DNA of 64,000 nucleotides from an uncultured Bacteroidales bacterium (GTDB taxonomy: Bacteria; Bacteroidota; Bacteroidia; Bacteroidales; FEN-979): assembly GCA_903887775.1 (NCBI GenBank), contig CAISRB010000007.1, positions 124,001 to 188,000 of the forward strand, given 5' to 3'. Position 1 is the first letter of the stretch. Each line of letters begins with the position of its first letter. The notes beneath the pieces were generated by a model, which was given only the letters and a program-made list of their open reading frames with translations, had not been told where the DNA came from and searched no databases. Below are positions 54,381 through 64,000 of the stretch, one piece after another. The position numbers and the translations under genes are program-made.

Positions 54381-55139
54381 ATGAAAGAAGTAAAAATTGT
54401 AACCAAAGATCTTACTCTTCATTACGGCCAGAAAATGGCCCTGAATTCAATTAATATCCAGATCCCTGAAAAGGAAGTGACTGCATTTATAGGCCCTTCA
54501 GGTTGCGGTAAATCAACTTTCCTGCGTTGCCTGAACAGGATGAATGACCTCATTCCCAGCGTGAAGATTACAGGAGAGATCCGGATTGACGATCTTGACA
54601 TCTACCAGAAAAAAATTGATGTCGTTAACCTCAGGAAGAAGATCGGAATGGTGTTCCAGAAATCCAATCCTTTTGCCAAATCGATTTTTGAAAATATTGC
54701 CTATGGACCGAGGATCAATGGAATTAACGATAAGAACACCTTAACCGAAATTGTTGAAAGATCCTTAAAAAACGCTGCGATCTGGGAAGAAGTGAAAGAT
54801 CGTATGCATGATTCAGCGCTGGGTTTATCGGGTGGCCAGCAGCAAAGGCTCTGCATTGCACGCACCCTGGCCGTTGAACCGGAGATCATTCTTATGGACG
54901 AGCCCGCCAGCGCTCTGGATCCGATATCCACAGGAAAAATAGAAGAGCTTATCTTTGAGCTTAAGAAAGGATACACTATAGTCATTGTTACCCATAATAT
55001 GCAACAGGCGGCCCGTGTTAGTGATAATACAGCATTTTTTTATCTTGGTGAACTGATAGAGTATGGCAGGACCCGCAAGATTTTTACCACACCGGAAAAA
55101 AAACAGACGGAAGAATATATCACCGGCAGGTTTGGTTGA
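54381..55139 (+). CDS. pstB: Phosphate ABC transporter ATP-binding protein
   Basis: A 252-residue ABC ATPase that powers PstCA. Walker A is [20 protein letters not shown] (about residues 33-52), the Q-loop is [20 protein letters not shown], the signature is [16 protein letters not shown], Walker B is [14 protein letters not shown] and the switch His is in [15 protein letters not shown]. The 'RCLNRMNDL' after Walker A is specific for PstB. 8 bp after pstA. Confidence 0.97.
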   Translation: MKEVKIVTKDLTLHYGQKMALNSINIQIPEKEVTAFIGPSGCGKSTFLRCLNRMNDLIPSVKITGEIRIDDLDIYQKKIDVVNLRKKIGMVFQKSNPFAKSIFENIAYGPRINGINDKNTLTEIVERSLKNAAIWEEVKDRMHDSALGLSGGQQQRLCIARTLAVEPEIILMDEPASALDPISTGKIEELIFELKKGYTIVIVTHNMQQAARVSDNTAFFYLGELIEYGRTRKIFTTPEKKQTEEYITGRFG

Positions 55140-55183
55140 TGAAACTCCCGGATCTCTAAGAATCAAATCAAAAAGAAAGAACA

Positions 55184-55987
55184 ATGGAACGTCATTTTGA
55201 ACTCGAATTGGAAAAACTGAACAAACGTTTAATAAAAATGGGGAACCTGGTCGCGGAACAGGTTCATAATGTTTTTGAAGCCTTATTAAAGGGAGATGGC
55301 GATTTGGCTCATCAGATCATTGAGAAAGACAGCAAGGTGGATAAACTCGACAATAAGATCGACAAACTTTGCCAGAGGCTGTTCGCACTCACACAGCCTG
55401 TTGCTACTGATCTGAGGCTAATTATGGCAGCTCTCAGGATCAATAATGATCTTGAAAGAATGGGTGACCATGCCGTTGCCATAGCACAGAAAATTGAAGG
55501 TATCAGTGATTATAACGAGATCATAAAGGAACTTCAAATAGATGAAATTGTGAAGATGACCGATATGATAGTTAACGATGTGATCACGATATTAAATACG
55601 AAAAATGTAGCCTTCGTTAAAGATATATTTGATCTTGCGTCCTCAATTGATGAAAAGATACAGGCTGCCACGGCAAAGATCATGGAGGAAATGATGCGCA
55701 AGTCGGATGTAATCGTAGTCGCAACAAATCTCATCATCATCCTTACCAATATTGACAGGCTGGCAGGATACTCAACAAATATTGCGGAATCCATCGTGTT
55801 TGTGGTGGATGGCAGGATCATGAAGCATAAGAAGAAATCGTTTGATATATTATCCGGAGCACTGGCAACAGAAGCGGTTCAGAATGCCGCACCGGCATCA
55901 GAACATCATAAAGAAGGCGCTGAAAGCAACCCGGAAACCAGCCAGGTGAAAGATCCTAATTCTGAAGCCACACCCTCAGCAGGCTGA
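55184..55987 (+). CDS. phoU: Phosphate transport regulator PhoU
   Basis: A 267-residue cytoplasmic protein of two three-helix bundles that restrains Pst transport and PhoR-type signalling. FELELEKLNKRLIKMGNLVA starts it. The metal-binding E/DxxxD motifs appear as RINNDLERMGDHAVAIA (about 86-102) and IIILTNIDRLAGYSTNIAES (about 184-203). In the second bundle the usual N-x-x-R-x-x-D-H is N-x-D-R-x-x-G-Y, so one metal site is altered. A Ser/Glu/Ala/Pro-rich tail of about 40 residues follows. Its last 32 bp overlap the convergent hybrid kinase gene. No PhoR/PhoB pair is in the window. Confidence 0.94.
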   Translation: MERHFELELEKLNKRLIKMGNLVAEQVHNVFEALLKGDGDLAHQIIEKDSKVDKLDNKIDKLCQRLFALTQPVATDLRLIMAALRINNDLERMGDHAVAIAQKIEGISDYNEIIKELQIDEIVKMTDMIVNDVITILNTKNVAFVKDIFDLASSIDEKIQAATAKIMEEMMRKSDVIVVATNLIIILTNIDRLAGYSTNIAESIVFVVDGRIMKHKKKSFDILSGALATEAVQNAAPASEHHKEGAESNPETSQVKDPNSEATPSAG

Positions 55988-58900
55988 GCAGTTTCTCGGT
56001 CTGCACAGGCTTTGACATATAATCATTCGCACCGGCTTCAATACATTTCTCCCTGTCACCCTTCATTGCTTTAGCCGTCAGAGCTATGATAGGAAGGTCG
56101 GCATATTTTTCCTCTTTCCTGATCTCACGCATCGCGGTATAGCCATCCATCTCAGGCATCATAATATCCATGATGACGAGGCTGATATCAGGATTCTGGT
56201 GCAATTTATCCAGGCCTTCCTTTCCTGTGCGGCCGACAATAATCAACGCATTTTTCTCCTGCAGTATCTTTGAAAGAACATATACGTTCCTCATATCATC
56301 ATCGACGACAAGGATCTTCTTTCCTTTGAAAACCGTGTCGGGAAGGAAGCCGGAACTCTCTCGCTGGGATTCTTCTTTATCATGGTTCGTTTCCTTCCTG
56401 GCAACTTCGGTTTTCTTCACTATTTTCGGAGGTGCATCAGTAGTTTCCGGGCTGTCCTGAGGAGGCAGCTTGTAGGTTGCAGGGATATAGATCGTAAAGG
56501 TACTGCCTTCCCCGACCTTGCTTTTAAGTTGTATTTCACCTTGAAGCAGGCGGGCAAGGCTTCTCGAAATGGTAAGCCCCAGTCCCGTACCCCCGAACCT
56601 CCGGCTAACCGTACCATCGGCCTGCTGGAATGCTTCAAAAATGGCATGTTTTTTATCATCCGGAATCCCGATACCCGTATCCGTAACCATAATCGCCACT
56701 ACATTCCCGGCCTTCAGGGAAAGGTTGCTGTAACGGATCTTGTCGTCTGCTTTTGCAATTCTCAGCGTCACACTGCCCTTCTCTGTAAACTTTATGGCAT
56801 TTGACATGAGATTCTTGATAATCTGAAGAAGCCTTTGCAAATCCGTTTCAATGGTTTCAGGAAGGTTTTTTTCAAGCACCGTTTTCAGCTCGATGGATTT
56901 CGACTGAGTGTGAGGCGTAAAAGTCCTGATAACATAGTCCACGACATCTTCCGGGTTTACCGGCTCTATTTCAAGCTCCATTTTCCCTGCCTCGACTTTT
57001 GACAGGTCAAGGATATCGTTGATCAGCTCAAGCAGGTCTGTGCCGGAAGCATGGACGATATTGGCAAATTCGACTTCGTCGGCAGTCATTACCCCGTTTT
57101 TATTTAATGCCAGTATCTCGGATAATACCAATATGCTGTTCAAAGGTGTTCGCAGTTCATGAGACATATTCGCAAGAAATTCCGATTTGTACCTGCTTGC
57201 GATCTCGAGGGCTTCGGCTTTTTGCCGGATTTCCTCCTGGGCCAGCTCCAGGGCTTCATTCTTCTTGCGGATGTCGTCGCGTTGCAGTTCCAGCACCTTC
57301 GTGCGTTCTTCAAGTTCCTCGTTGATGACCCTGAGTTCTTCCTGCTGATGCTGAAGGCTTTCTTCCGACATGCGCAGGGCTTTTGTTTGTTCTTCGAGTT
57401 CCTGATTGATCTGACGGAGTTCTTCTTTCTGATGAGCCATTTCGTTCGTCTGCTCCTGGGTTTTCATCAGGAGTTGTTCAACGCGTTCCCTGGAACGGGC
57501 TGTGTTTAAAGCAACTGCAATGTTCTCAAGAGAGGTTTCAAGAAATTTCTGCTTTTGTTCATCGAATGGACGGAAAGAACCCAGCTCGATCACTCCTGAA
57601 AGAACATTCTCAAATACGATAGGAGCAAGGATGAAATACTGGGGATGTAAATTCTCCGGACCGATATTCACAACAGGCAGGACCTCGGAAGAGGAGAAGA
57701 AAATCATCTTCCTGCGTTCCTTCGCTACCTGCCCGACAAGCCCTTCACCCATGGCAAGCGTTTTCGCCGAACCCGGGTCACCTGAATATGCAAAAGTGGC
57801 CGATAGGTGGAGGCGGTGATCATCTTCATGGGTATAGAGCAGCCCGATCTGGGCATCGAGGTAATGGGAAAGGAAGGATACCACTTCTTCACATAATTCC
57901 TTTATTTTTATTTCGCCGGATATCTTAATCCCCAGTTCATTCAAACCGGTTTTCAGCCAGTCCTGATAGGATATCTCTATATGTGCCTCGCGAAGCTTGT
58001 TAGTCATCTCGTACAAAGCAATACCCAGGGTGTCGCCGTCGCTCCTTGGAATAATATTCGAAGAATAATCCCCGTTTGCAATGGATCTGGCCTGTTTGAC
58101 GACGTTCTTGAAGCTTTCGACCATCTGGTTCATCGACTTGCCCAGGATATCTTCCGGACTGCGTACCTGAACCGATTTGCTGTAATCCCCAAGTGCGACG
58201 GCCTGGCTGACGTCAGCCATAGATTTTAGGGAGATAACGAGCCGAATAAATTCATCTTTCATTTCACCGACCTCGTCATTCGAAACTTTTACGTCACGAA
58301 TGATCAGCTGTCCGCTCCCAACCTGCTTGGCCCATTCTGAAAGGAGCTTAAGCGGTTTGACAAATTTGTTTGTAACAAGGATTGACAGGATAAAAACGAC
58401 GAAAGTGGTCAGGATCAGCGAAAGCTTCGCAAAGGACGAAAGTTCCTGTGCCACGGCATGCGCTTCACCCTGGTCGATCTCTTCCACCAATGCCCAGTTT
58501 ACACCCAGGTTTTCAATGATGTCGAGGTTACGGTAAATACCTATCACTATCTTCCCCTTGCTCGTGGGGTAGATTGAAACTTCCTCCCATATAGGTTCCC
58601 CGTTTGGTTTCAGGATCAGGTTATTGGCCTTATACTCCTGCCATACCCTGGTCTTTTCATTGATCTCGGTCGTTTTGAGGATCGGGTTTTTCCCGCTGAT
58701 ATTGCTGTTAGATCTCATAACAAGATCGATACCGACAATATACACGTGACCGGAAGCGCCGAAGCCGACTCCATACTGTATGATCTTGTCAATTTTTTCC
58801 GTTGAAAGCTGAAGCACAAGGACCCCGATCTTGCTCCCGTTAAGATTCCATACGGGGCAACCTAAGAATCCATATGCATCATGGTTTCCGGGGGGATAAA

Positions 58901-59492
58901 ACTCAAGGTCGGAAAACATCGGTTTGCCTTCCGTAGCGACCTTTTTAGTCATTCTCGAGAATTTGGTCCCTGAGAGTTCGGAGGTTAAAAGGTTTTTACC
59001 AAAATCAGAGCCCTGGTTCAGTTCAAATACAATATTTCCTTTCAGGTCGATGAAATAAATATTGTGAATGCCATCAGGGATCCAGCTTCTCTGGATCTCG
59101 GCACGAAGGTTGTTTGCAAATTCGGCGTACCTCGTATTGCCCGATCCGGGATTTTTTTTCACTGCAGCTGCATCCAGGTCTGAAAGATGCTCGAAGAAAT
59201 AAATATGATTCTTATCCTTGGCAACTTCACCTGCATAGGTATTGAGGTCGGTAAAGTAAGTGTTGAGATAGTTGATCCTTAGCTGGGAAGTTGTATACAG
59301 GGCTTTTTTAGCCATGATGCTGAGTCCCATGTAATAATTCCTGAAGTTGATATAACTAAGTGTCGCAAGCGGGATCAGCGAAATAGCTAGAAAGTAAAGA
59401 AGCATAGTTTTCCCGATGCCAATATTCTTCAGGGTTTTGTAATCAAATTCAAGGACAGAGCGTTTGATCCTGGTCCAGATACTGTTGGTCAT
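55956..59492 (-). CDS. Hybrid histidine kinase with Cache-like sensor, HAMP repeats, GAF, coiled coil and receiver
   Basis: A 1178-residue membrane sensor. TM1 about 29-48 (MLLYFLAISLIPLATLSYI); an extracytoplasmic dCache-like domain about 50-355 (IYFIDLKGNIVFELNQGSDF, GHVYIVGIDLVMRSNS); TM2 about 362-382; a HAMP domain and two further HAMP-like units (about 384-520; ALGDYSKSVQV, IANGDYSSNII); GAF about 535-690; a long coiled coil about 695-765 (EELRQINQELEEQTKAL, EELRVINEELEERTKVL); HisKA with [16 protein letters not shown] (His about 778); HATPase ([31 protein letters not shown]); and a C-terminal receiver (KILVVDDD, phospho-Asp about 1109 in VIMDIMMPEMDG). Signal unknown. The next kinase gene lies 13 bp upstream on the same strand. 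Confidence 0.92.
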   Translation of the reverse strand: MTNSIWTRIKRSVLEFDYKTLKNIGIGKTMLLYFLAISLIPLATLSYINFRNYYMGLSIMAKKALYTTSQLRINYLNTYFTDLNTYAGEVAKDKNHIYFFEHLSDLDAAAVKKNPGSGNTRYAEFANNLRAEIQRSWIPDGIHNIYFIDLKGNIVFELNQGSDFGKNLLTSELSGTKFSRMTKKVATEGKPMFSDLEFYPPGNHDAYGFLGCPVWNLNGSKIGVLVLQLSTEKIDKIIQYGVGFGASGHVYIVGIDLVMRSNSNISGKNPILKTTEINEKTRVWQEYKANNLILKPNGEPIWEEVSIYPTSKGKIVIGIYRNLDIIENLGVNWALVEEIDQGEAHAVAQELSSFAKLSLILTTFVVFILSILVTNKFVKPLKLLSEWAKQVGSGQLIIRDVKVSNDEVGEMKDEFIRLVISLKSMADVSQAVALGDYSKSVQVRSPEDILGKSMNQMVESFKNVVKQARSIANGDYSSNIIPRSDGDTLGIALYEMTNKLREAHIEISYQDWLKTGLNELGIKISGEIKIKELCEEVVSFLSHYLDAQIGLLYTHEDDHRLHLSATFAYSGDPGSAKTLAMGEGLVGQVAKERRKMIFFSSSEVLPVVNIGPENLHPQYFILAPIVFENVLSGVIELGSFRPFDEQKQKFLETSLENIAVALNTARSRERVEQLLMKTQEQTNEMAHQKEELRQINQELEEQTKALRMSEESLQHQQEELRVINEELEERTKVLELQRDDIRKKNEALELAQEEIRQKAEALEIASRYKSEFLANMSHELRTPLNSILVLSEILALNKNGVMTADEVEFANIVHASGTDLLELINDILDLSKVEAGKMELEIEPVNPEDVVDYVIRTFTPHTQSKSIELKTVLEKNLPETIETDLQRLLQIIKNLMSNAIKFTEKGSVTLRIAKADDKIRYSNLSLKAGNVVAIMVTDTGIGIPDDKKHAIFEAFQQADGTVSRRFGGTGLGLTISRSLARLLQGEIQLKSKVGEGSTFTIYIPATYKLPPQDSPETTDAPPKIVKKTEVARKETNHDKEESQRESSGFLPDTVFKGKKILVVDDDMRNVYVLSKILQEKNALIIVGRTGKEGLDKLHQNPDISLVIMDIMMPEMDGYTAMREIRKEEKYADLPIIALTAKAMKGDREKCIEAGANDYMSKPVQTEKLLSLLRVWLQN

Positions 59493-59505
59493 AATCCTTA
59501 CGATT

Positions 59506-61533
59506 TCACTTTGAATACTGTTTCTCTATGGTCTGGAATACCTCTTCAGGGTTAATGGGTTTTGAGATATAGTCGTTCATGCCGGCTGCAATACATTGCT
59601 CCTTATCTCCTTTCATGGCATTTGCAGTGAGGGCAATTATCGGTGTCTTGTAATTTTTTCCTTCAGTATCCTGCCTTATCATACGGGTAACTTCAAATCC
59701 GTCCATTTCAGGCATCATCACATCCATCAGAATGAGGTCGAATGCTTGTTCATTTGCTTTATGCATCGCTTCAAGACCGTTATTGGCCGTTGTGACATTC
59801 CATCCTTTTCGGCCAAGAAGCTGTACGATGATCCTTTGATTGATGGGCTGGTCTTCAGCCACGAGGATATTCAATTTAGGACCTGATTTGCTGATCTCGA
59901 GGATCCTTGGATCAGATATTTTTTGTGTCGTGTCAAGCCCGAAGATCTTCTGTAGGACATTAAGCAGCTCGAACTGAAGCAGTGGCTTGAACAGATAATA
60001 AGTAATCCCTTCAGAGATCAGTTTTCGTGTTGCCTGTAATGATTTGTTGCTGAGCATTACCACTCTTTCCGGTTTGTGTTTTTCAGGAGCAGCATCCATG
60101 ACTTTATTGTACAGCATTTCCGCCTGGCTATACTGGAACGTCTGGTCAACGAATATAACTTTTACAGGATCACTGCCTGCAGTTCTCAATTTTTCAAGGC
60201 AATCCTCCCCGGAAGTCACAACAACAGCATTAAGGCCCCATTCGGAGAGGAAAGATTCAACCTGCCTGGCATGTTGTGGTTCGGTATCGGCAATAATCAC
60301 TTTTGAACCTTTCAACTCATCGGGGAGGTAAAGTTTTACCAGGCTTTCTTCGGGATTTGGGCAAAACAGTGGAAGCGAAAACCGGAAAGTGCTGCCTTTC
60401 CCGACCTTGCTGCTAACACTGATCTTCCCACCCATCATCTCTACCAGTTTCCTGGAGATTGTAAGGCCCAGGCCAGTGCCACCATAGGTGCGGGTAGTGG
60501 ATTTATCAGCCTGAGAGTATGATTCAAAAAGATTTTCGAGTTTGTCGGGAGGGATTCCTATTCCGGTGTCGGTTACTAAAAAATTCAGAACAAAAGCGTT
60601 CTGTTGAGATTCCAGGATTTCAATTTTCATGCAAATATTTCCCTTGTCGGTGAATTTCAGTGCATTACCAATCAGGTTGATTAGCACCTGCCGTATCCTG
60701 GTCGGGTCACCGAGGTAAATATCCGGCATGCCGGCGGGATGTTCGCAGAAAAAGGCGAGGTTTTTCTGGTAGGTTTTCACTGATAAGAGGCGGACAACCG
60801 ATTCAAGCAGCTCTCTCATGCTGAATTCAATGATCTCGATCTCGATCTTGTCGGCTTCGATCTTTGAAATGTCGAGAATTTCATTGATGATCTCAAGCAG
60901 GGATTCTCCGCTTTGCCTGATATCTGACAGTTGTTCCTGATAATGCTGGGGCATGTCCTCATCCATCAGCATAAGGTCGGTCATACCGATGATCCCGCTC
61001 AGGGGCGTTCTTATCTCATGGCTCATATTAGCGAGGAAAGAACTTTTTGCAAGTGTAGCAACTTCCGCGGTACGCCTGGCTTTATCGAGTTCGGCAACAG
61101 TGCTTTGCAGTTGTATCGTGGCAAGTTGCAAGGCATGTTTCTGTTTGAAGAAATCTATATAGGCTCTGATCTTGTTCTGGAGGATCTTCCTGTCGAGGGG
61201 TTTATAAAGATAATCCACGGCTCCTGTCTCATACCCCCTGAAGATCTGTTTAGGCTGGCGGAATGTAGCTGTGATAAAGATAATCGGGATGCTTTTCGTG
61301 CGTTCGCTCCCCCTCATCAGTTCAGCAGTTTCAAAACCATCCATACCTGGCATGTTCACGTCCAGAAGCACGAGGGAGATATCATGTTCCAGCATAACTG
61401 CCAGGGCTTCATTTCCCGAGAGGGCGCTGATGATATTCAGTTCAGGGCTGTCGATAATGGTTTCAAGGCTGATCAGGTTTTCTTTCCTGTCATCGACAAT
61501 GAGTATGTTAAATTTAATGTTGCTGTTTTCCAT
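59506..61533 (-). CDS. Hybrid histidine kinase with three receiver-like domains
   Basis: About 675 residues from the ATG at 61533 (an upstream ATG at 61554 lies on the predicted start site). No TM helix. Order: receiver 1 ([16 protein letters not shown]; Asp in [13 protein letters not shown], Lys in YLYKPLD), coiled coil, HisKA ([20 protein letters not shown], His about 172), HATPase ([39 protein letters not shown]), a middle receiver-like domain where the acidic pair is lost (VIIADTEP) though VIFVDQT and FKP remain, and a final intact receiver ([15 protein letters not shown], Asp in [13 protein letters not shown]). The soluble N-terminal receiver suggests it takes phosphate from the neighbouring membrane kinase, with which it is co-transcribed. 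Confidence 0.92.
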   Translation of the reverse strand: MENSNIKFNILIVDDRKENLISLETIIDSPELNIISALSGNEALAVMLEHDISLVLLDVNMPGMDGFETAELMRGSERTKSIPIIFITATFRQPKQIFRGYETGAVDYLYKPLDRKILQNKIRAYIDFFKQKHALQLATIQLQSTVAELDKARRTAEVATLAKSSFLANMSHEIRTPLSGIIGMTDLMLMDEDMPQHYQEQLSDIRQSGESLLEIINEILDISKIEADKIEIEIIEFSMRELLESVVRLLSVKTYQKNLAFFCEHPAGMPDIYLGDPTRIRQVLINLIGNALKFTDKGNICMKIEILESQQNAFVLNFLVTDTGIGIPPDKLENLFESYSQADKSTTRTYGGTGLGLTISRKLVEMMGGKISVSSKVGKGSTFRFSLPLFCPNPEESLVKLYLPDELKGSKVIIADTEPQHARQVESFLSEWGLNAVVVTSGEDCLEKLRTAGSDPVKVIFVDQTFQYSQAEMLYNKVMDAAPEKHKPERVVMLSNKSLQATRKLISEGITYYLFKPLLQFELLNVLQKIFGLDTTQKISDPRILEISKSGPKLNILVAEDQPINQRIIVQLLGRKGWNVTTANNGLEAMHKANEQAFDLILMDVMMPEMDGFEVTRMIRQDTEGKNYKTPIIALTANAMKGDKEQCIAAGMNDYISKPINPEEVFQTIEKQYSK

Positions 61534-61540
61534 TCTTATC

Positions 61541-61602
61541 GTAGTGGTTCTCACTACAAAAGTATGATATTTTGGTGAAATTCAGAATTCCTCATATTTT
61601 TG
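61541..61602. promoter_or_regulatory. Divergent promoters of the kinase operon and the sugar transporter
   Basis: Plus strand: TTTG (61571-61574), 20-bp spacer, TATTTTTG (61595-61602), 17 bp before the transporter ATG; both boxes match. Minus strand: TACTTTTG (61564-61557) for the kinases, without a clear -33. Next to it is a perfect 6-bp inverted repeat GTAGTG-N5-CACTAC (61541-61557), at or just after the expected kinase transcript start, which could be an operator or a leader hairpin. Confidence 0.5.
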
Positions 61603-61619
61603 CCGGTAAATAAAAATTC

Positions 61620-62966
61620 ATGACCCAAAGTTCCCCGCTTGCCTCCAGGAACGGCAATAAGCGCCAGTATATTTTTTCGATCTTCATCATCGGAATCTTC
61701 TTTTTTATCTTCGGATTCGTTACCTGGCTGAATTCTGTGCTTATCCCGTTTCTCAAAGTGGCCTGCGAAAAGAACAATTTCGAAGCATACTTTGTTGCTT
61801 TTGCATTTTATATCTCATATTTCGTGATGGCGATCCCCTCGTCCTTCGTGCTTCGCAAGGTAGGATTCAGGAATGGCATGTCGCTTGGCCTCATCGTGAT
61901 GGCTCTTGGTGCGCTGCTGTTCATCCCTGCTGCCTATTCCAGGATGTACGGGCTTTTCCTTACAGGGCTCTTTGTTCAGGGCACCGGACTTGCCATTTTG
62001 CAAACAGCAACCAATCCTTATGTAACAATACTTGGTCCAATTGAAAGCGCTGCAAAAAGGATCAGTATTATGGGGATATGCAATAAAGCGGCAGGTGTCA
62101 TCAGCCCGCTGATCCTTGGAGCCATTGTACTGGCAGGCATGGATAAATTCGACAAACAGTATCTCGGATCTCTTGACGAAATGCACAGGAACCTGATCCT
62201 GAATGCTCTTGCCGGAAGGATCATCATCCCTTATATTGTGATGGCTGTAGTGCTTGTGCTTCTGGCCATCCTGTTAAGGTATTCAAGCTTACCTGACATC
62301 AACACAGATTCAGAGGAAGTTGAAGATGCAGGAACTCATCAGACCAGGACGAATATTTTCCAGTTCCCCCAGCTTATTCTCGGCGTCCTTGCAATTTTTC
62401 TGTATGTAGGTGTTGAGGTCATTGCAGTAGACACGATCATCAATTTCGGAAAGTCTCAGGGGATCAGCTTTGCACTCTCAAGGTATTTCGCATCCTATAC
62501 CCTGGCGGCTATGGTCATCGGGTATATCATCGGTATTATCACTATTCCCAGATACCTCAAACAGGAATTTGTACTGGCGATCTCGGCTTTATTTGGAATG
62601 CTTTTCGTGTTTTGTGCAATGCTTGCGACAAAAGCTCCCTACCAATCATCACTGCTGATCCATATCGGTAGCTTTTCATTATCGCTTCCCTTTGACCTGA
62701 GTGTGTTTTTCATTGCTTTGCTTGGGCTGGCAAACGCAATAATGTGGCCGGCCATTTGGCCGCTGGCCATTGACGGCCTGGGCAAATTTACGAAGATAGG
62801 ATCATCCCTGCTGATCATGGGAATTGCCGGCGGAGCATTGCTTCCCCTGGCATACGGCAGGCTTACCGACCTGTTCAGCCCGGCGTCGGCTTATTGGATC
62901 ACCGTGCCCTGTTATGCATATATCATGTATTATGCCGTGAAGGGGCATAAGATAAGGAAATGGTGA
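61620..62966 (+). CDS. Sugar MFS transporter, FucP/glucose-galactose type
   Basis: A 448-residue inner-membrane proton symporter with 12 predicted TM helices. FIFGFVTWLNSVLIPFLKVA (helix 1) and FVQGTGLAILQTATNPYVTI (helix 4) are hallmarks of the FucP/GluP family. The helix 7 motif FLYVGVEVIAVDTIINFGKS and helix 10-11 NAIMWPAIWPLAIDGLGKFT agree. The substrate could be fucose, glucose, galactose or N-acetylglucosamine. It has its own strong promoter. The nucleotidyltransferase gene 160 bp downstream may be unrelated. Confidence 0.92.
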   Translation: MTQSSPLASRNGNKRQYIFSIFIIGIFFFIFGFVTWLNSVLIPFLKVACEKNNFEAYFVAFAFYISYFVMAIPSSFVLRKVGFRNGMSLGLIVMALGALLFIPAAYSRMYGLFLTGLFVQGTGLAILQTATNPYVTILGPIESAAKRISIMGICNKAAGVISPLILGAIVLAGMDKFDKQYLGSLDEMHRNLILNALAGRIIIPYIVMAVVLVLLAILLRYSSLPDINTDSEEVEDAGTHQTRTNIFQFPQLILGVLAIFLYVGVEVIAVDTIINFGKSQGISFALSRYFASYTLAAMVIGYIIGIITIPRYLKQEFVLAISALFGMLFVFCAMLATKAPYQSSLLIHIGSFSLSLPFDLSVFFIALLGLANAIMWPAIWPLAIDGLGKFTKIGSSLLIMGIAGGALLPLAYGRLTDLFSPASAYWITVPCYAYIMYYAVKGHKIRKW

Positions 62967-63126
62967 ACCGCTCACAACTTCACACTGCCGCTACGGTGTC
63001 ACTGCGTTCCACCTGATGCGGCTTGTGTGAATTGCGCCGCTATCTGCACCTGATGCCGCTTTTGCAAAATACTCGCTTTAATATCATGAATTAATTAACA
63101 AAATAGCTAAACAGAATTCTGAAACC
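62967..63126. other. Intergenic region with short direct repeats
   Basis: No gene is seen. CACCTGATGCGGCTT (about 63009-63023) and CACCTGATGCCGCTT (about 63047-63061) are near-identical direct repeats 38 bp apart, each preceded by a GCGCCGCT- or GCCGCT-like string. The stretch is more GC-rich than the AT-rich segment that follows. It may be a remnant of a dispersed intergenic repeat; no function assigned. Confidence 0.35.
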
Positions 63127-64000
63127 ATGCAACCAGTACTACTGATTCTCGCTGCCGGTGTGGGCAGCCGTTATGGAGGGCTCAAACAGCTTGACCGCAT
63201 TGGCCCAAACGGGGAAACCCTGCTTGATTATTCAATTTATGATGCCGTGAAATCCGGGTTTGGCAAAGTGGTATTTATCATCAATGAAAAGCTTGAGGCC
63301 GGATTCAAGGAAATGTTCATCAACAGGCTTCGCGACCATGTTGAAGTGGATTATGTCTTCCAGGAGATATGGATGGTGCCGGAAGGCATCCTTGTGCCGG
63401 AAGAAAGGCAGAAGCCCTGGGGAACAGGTCATGCCGTTCTGATGGCCGCCGACCTTATCGACAGGCCCTTTGCAGTGATCAATGCCGATGATTTTTATGG
63501 AAGGAATGCATACCAGGCACTGACCGGCTATTATAAAGGCTGGACCCCTGAAAGGAAAAATGATTATTGCATGATTGGCTACCGTTTGGACAGGACCCTT
63601 TCCGAATTTGGTTCGGTTTCCAGGGGGATCTGCCAGGTTAACGGGCAAAGGGAGCTTATCGATGTTGTCGAAAGAACAAGCATCGAAAAAACAGCCGGGG
63701 GCGTGGCTTACAGGGAGGGGAATGAACCAGCTGTAATCATACCGTCTGATTCTCTTGTTTCAATGAACTTCTGGGGGTTCACTCCTTCTTTCTTCTCCTA
63801 TCTGCAATCCGGCTTTGATGCTTTCATCAGGAAAGATTATGAAAATCCTAAAGCCGAATTCTACATCCCCTTTGTTGTCAATCAGCTGATCCAGACTTCA
63901 CAGGCCGGTGTGAGGGTTCTTTCCTGCGACGAACAATGGTTTGGAATGACCTATCCGGAAGACAGGGCTTTTGTTGTGGACAACATCAGGGCATTGATCC
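63127..64000 (+). CDS. Nucleotidyltransferase (sugar-1-phosphate or LicC-like), truncated by window edge
   Basis: The first 291 codons of a gene that runs off the right edge. VLLILAAGVGSRYGGLKQLD is the nucleotide-binding G-x-G-x-R loop of NTP transferases, KPWGTGHAVLMAADLI and FAVINADDFYG supply the substrate and catalytic Asp motifs, and SMNFWGFTPSFFSYL matches the Bacteroidota family annotated simply as nucleotidyltransferase. It should transfer NMP to a phosphorylated sugar or choline-like acceptor; the exact substrate cannot be told. Domains beyond the cut are unknown. Confidence 0.85.
   Translation, partial: MQPVLLILAAGVGSRYGGLKQLDRIGPNGETLLDYSIYDAVKSGFGKVVFIINEKLEAGFKEMFINRLRDHVEVDYVFQEIWMVPEGILVPEERQKPWGTGHAVLMAADLIDRPFAVINADDFYGRNAYQALTGYYKGWTPERKNDYCMIGYRLDRTLSEFGSVSRGICQVNGQRELIDVVERTSIEKTAGGVAYREGNEPAVIIPSDSLVSMNFWGFTPSFFSYLQSGFDAFIRKDYENPKAEFYIPFVVNQLIQTSQAGVRVLSCDEQWFGMTYPEDRAFVVDNIRALI

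Noticed and set aside
1-64000. Insertion sequences, prophage or integrated element
   Set aside because: No transposase, integrase, phage structural gene, target duplication or att-like repeat beside the tRNA was seen.

Overview
The window looks like chromosomal DNA of a free-living, Gram-negative member of the Bacteroidota (my guess is Bacteroidales or Marinilabiliales; the sequence does not fix the family). The evidence is a PorZ-type type IX secretion (T9SS) component, two further proteins with T9SS C-terminal sorting domains, many lipoproteins and outer-membrane beta-barrels, and a recurrent TAnnTTTG box (the Bacteroidota -7 promoter element) just upstream of about 15 genes. I saw no phage, transposon, CRISPR array or plasmid function.

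Layout. 0-12 kb, nearly all minus strand: end of an efflux locus (TolC-like start plus TetR regulator), an MltD-type transglycosylase with LysM repeats, a CDF metal transporter, lysS, recO, porZ, cysND and miaB. 12-21 kb, mixed strands: topA, a ureohydrolase with altered metal ligands, ruvC, a YbhN-type membrane protein with a glycosyltransferase, ispD, queA, a HAD phosphatase and a tRNA with CAT anticodon (probably Ile2). 21-28 kb: a tandem universal stress protein, then a minus-strand surface cluster (a frameshifted T9SS cargo gene, a repeat-containing T9SS cargo protein, two small beta-barrels, a lipase-like lipoprotein). 27.7-31 kb: a membrane-anchored RsbW-like ATPase overlapping a membrane polyferredoxin, then a lipoprotein.

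31-39 kb is the most unusual part. A class III aminotransferase and a CoA-acylating semialdehyde dehydrogenase are followed by an RsbW-like ATPase fused to a GNAT acetyltransferase, an acetylpolyamine amidohydrolase (HDAC family), two paralogous STAS proteins and an AdhE-like acylating aldehyde dehydrogenase. This resembles a partner-switching module built around acetylation chemistry, with no sigma factor or PP2C phosphatase in the window.

39-49.5 kb: a secreted GtaA-like glutaminase, a START-domain protein, a LamG lipoprotein, then a small unknown protein, a CHAD (polyphosphate-binding) protein, CopA and a TPR-PAS histidine kinase. 49.6-56 kb: a complete phosphate uptake operon (porin, pstS, pstC, pstA, pstB, phoU) preceded by 11-bp-phased TTAAC repeats that may be a Pho box and containing a (GCGAAAA)n heptamer tract before pstS. 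56-61.5 kb: two large hybrid histidine kinases on the minus strand. 61.6-64 kb: a FucP-type sugar transporter and a nucleotidyltransferase cut by the window edge.

Limits: no similarity search or structure prediction was possible. Family calls rest on recognised motifs and gene order, residue positions are approximate, and promoter calls are by eye.
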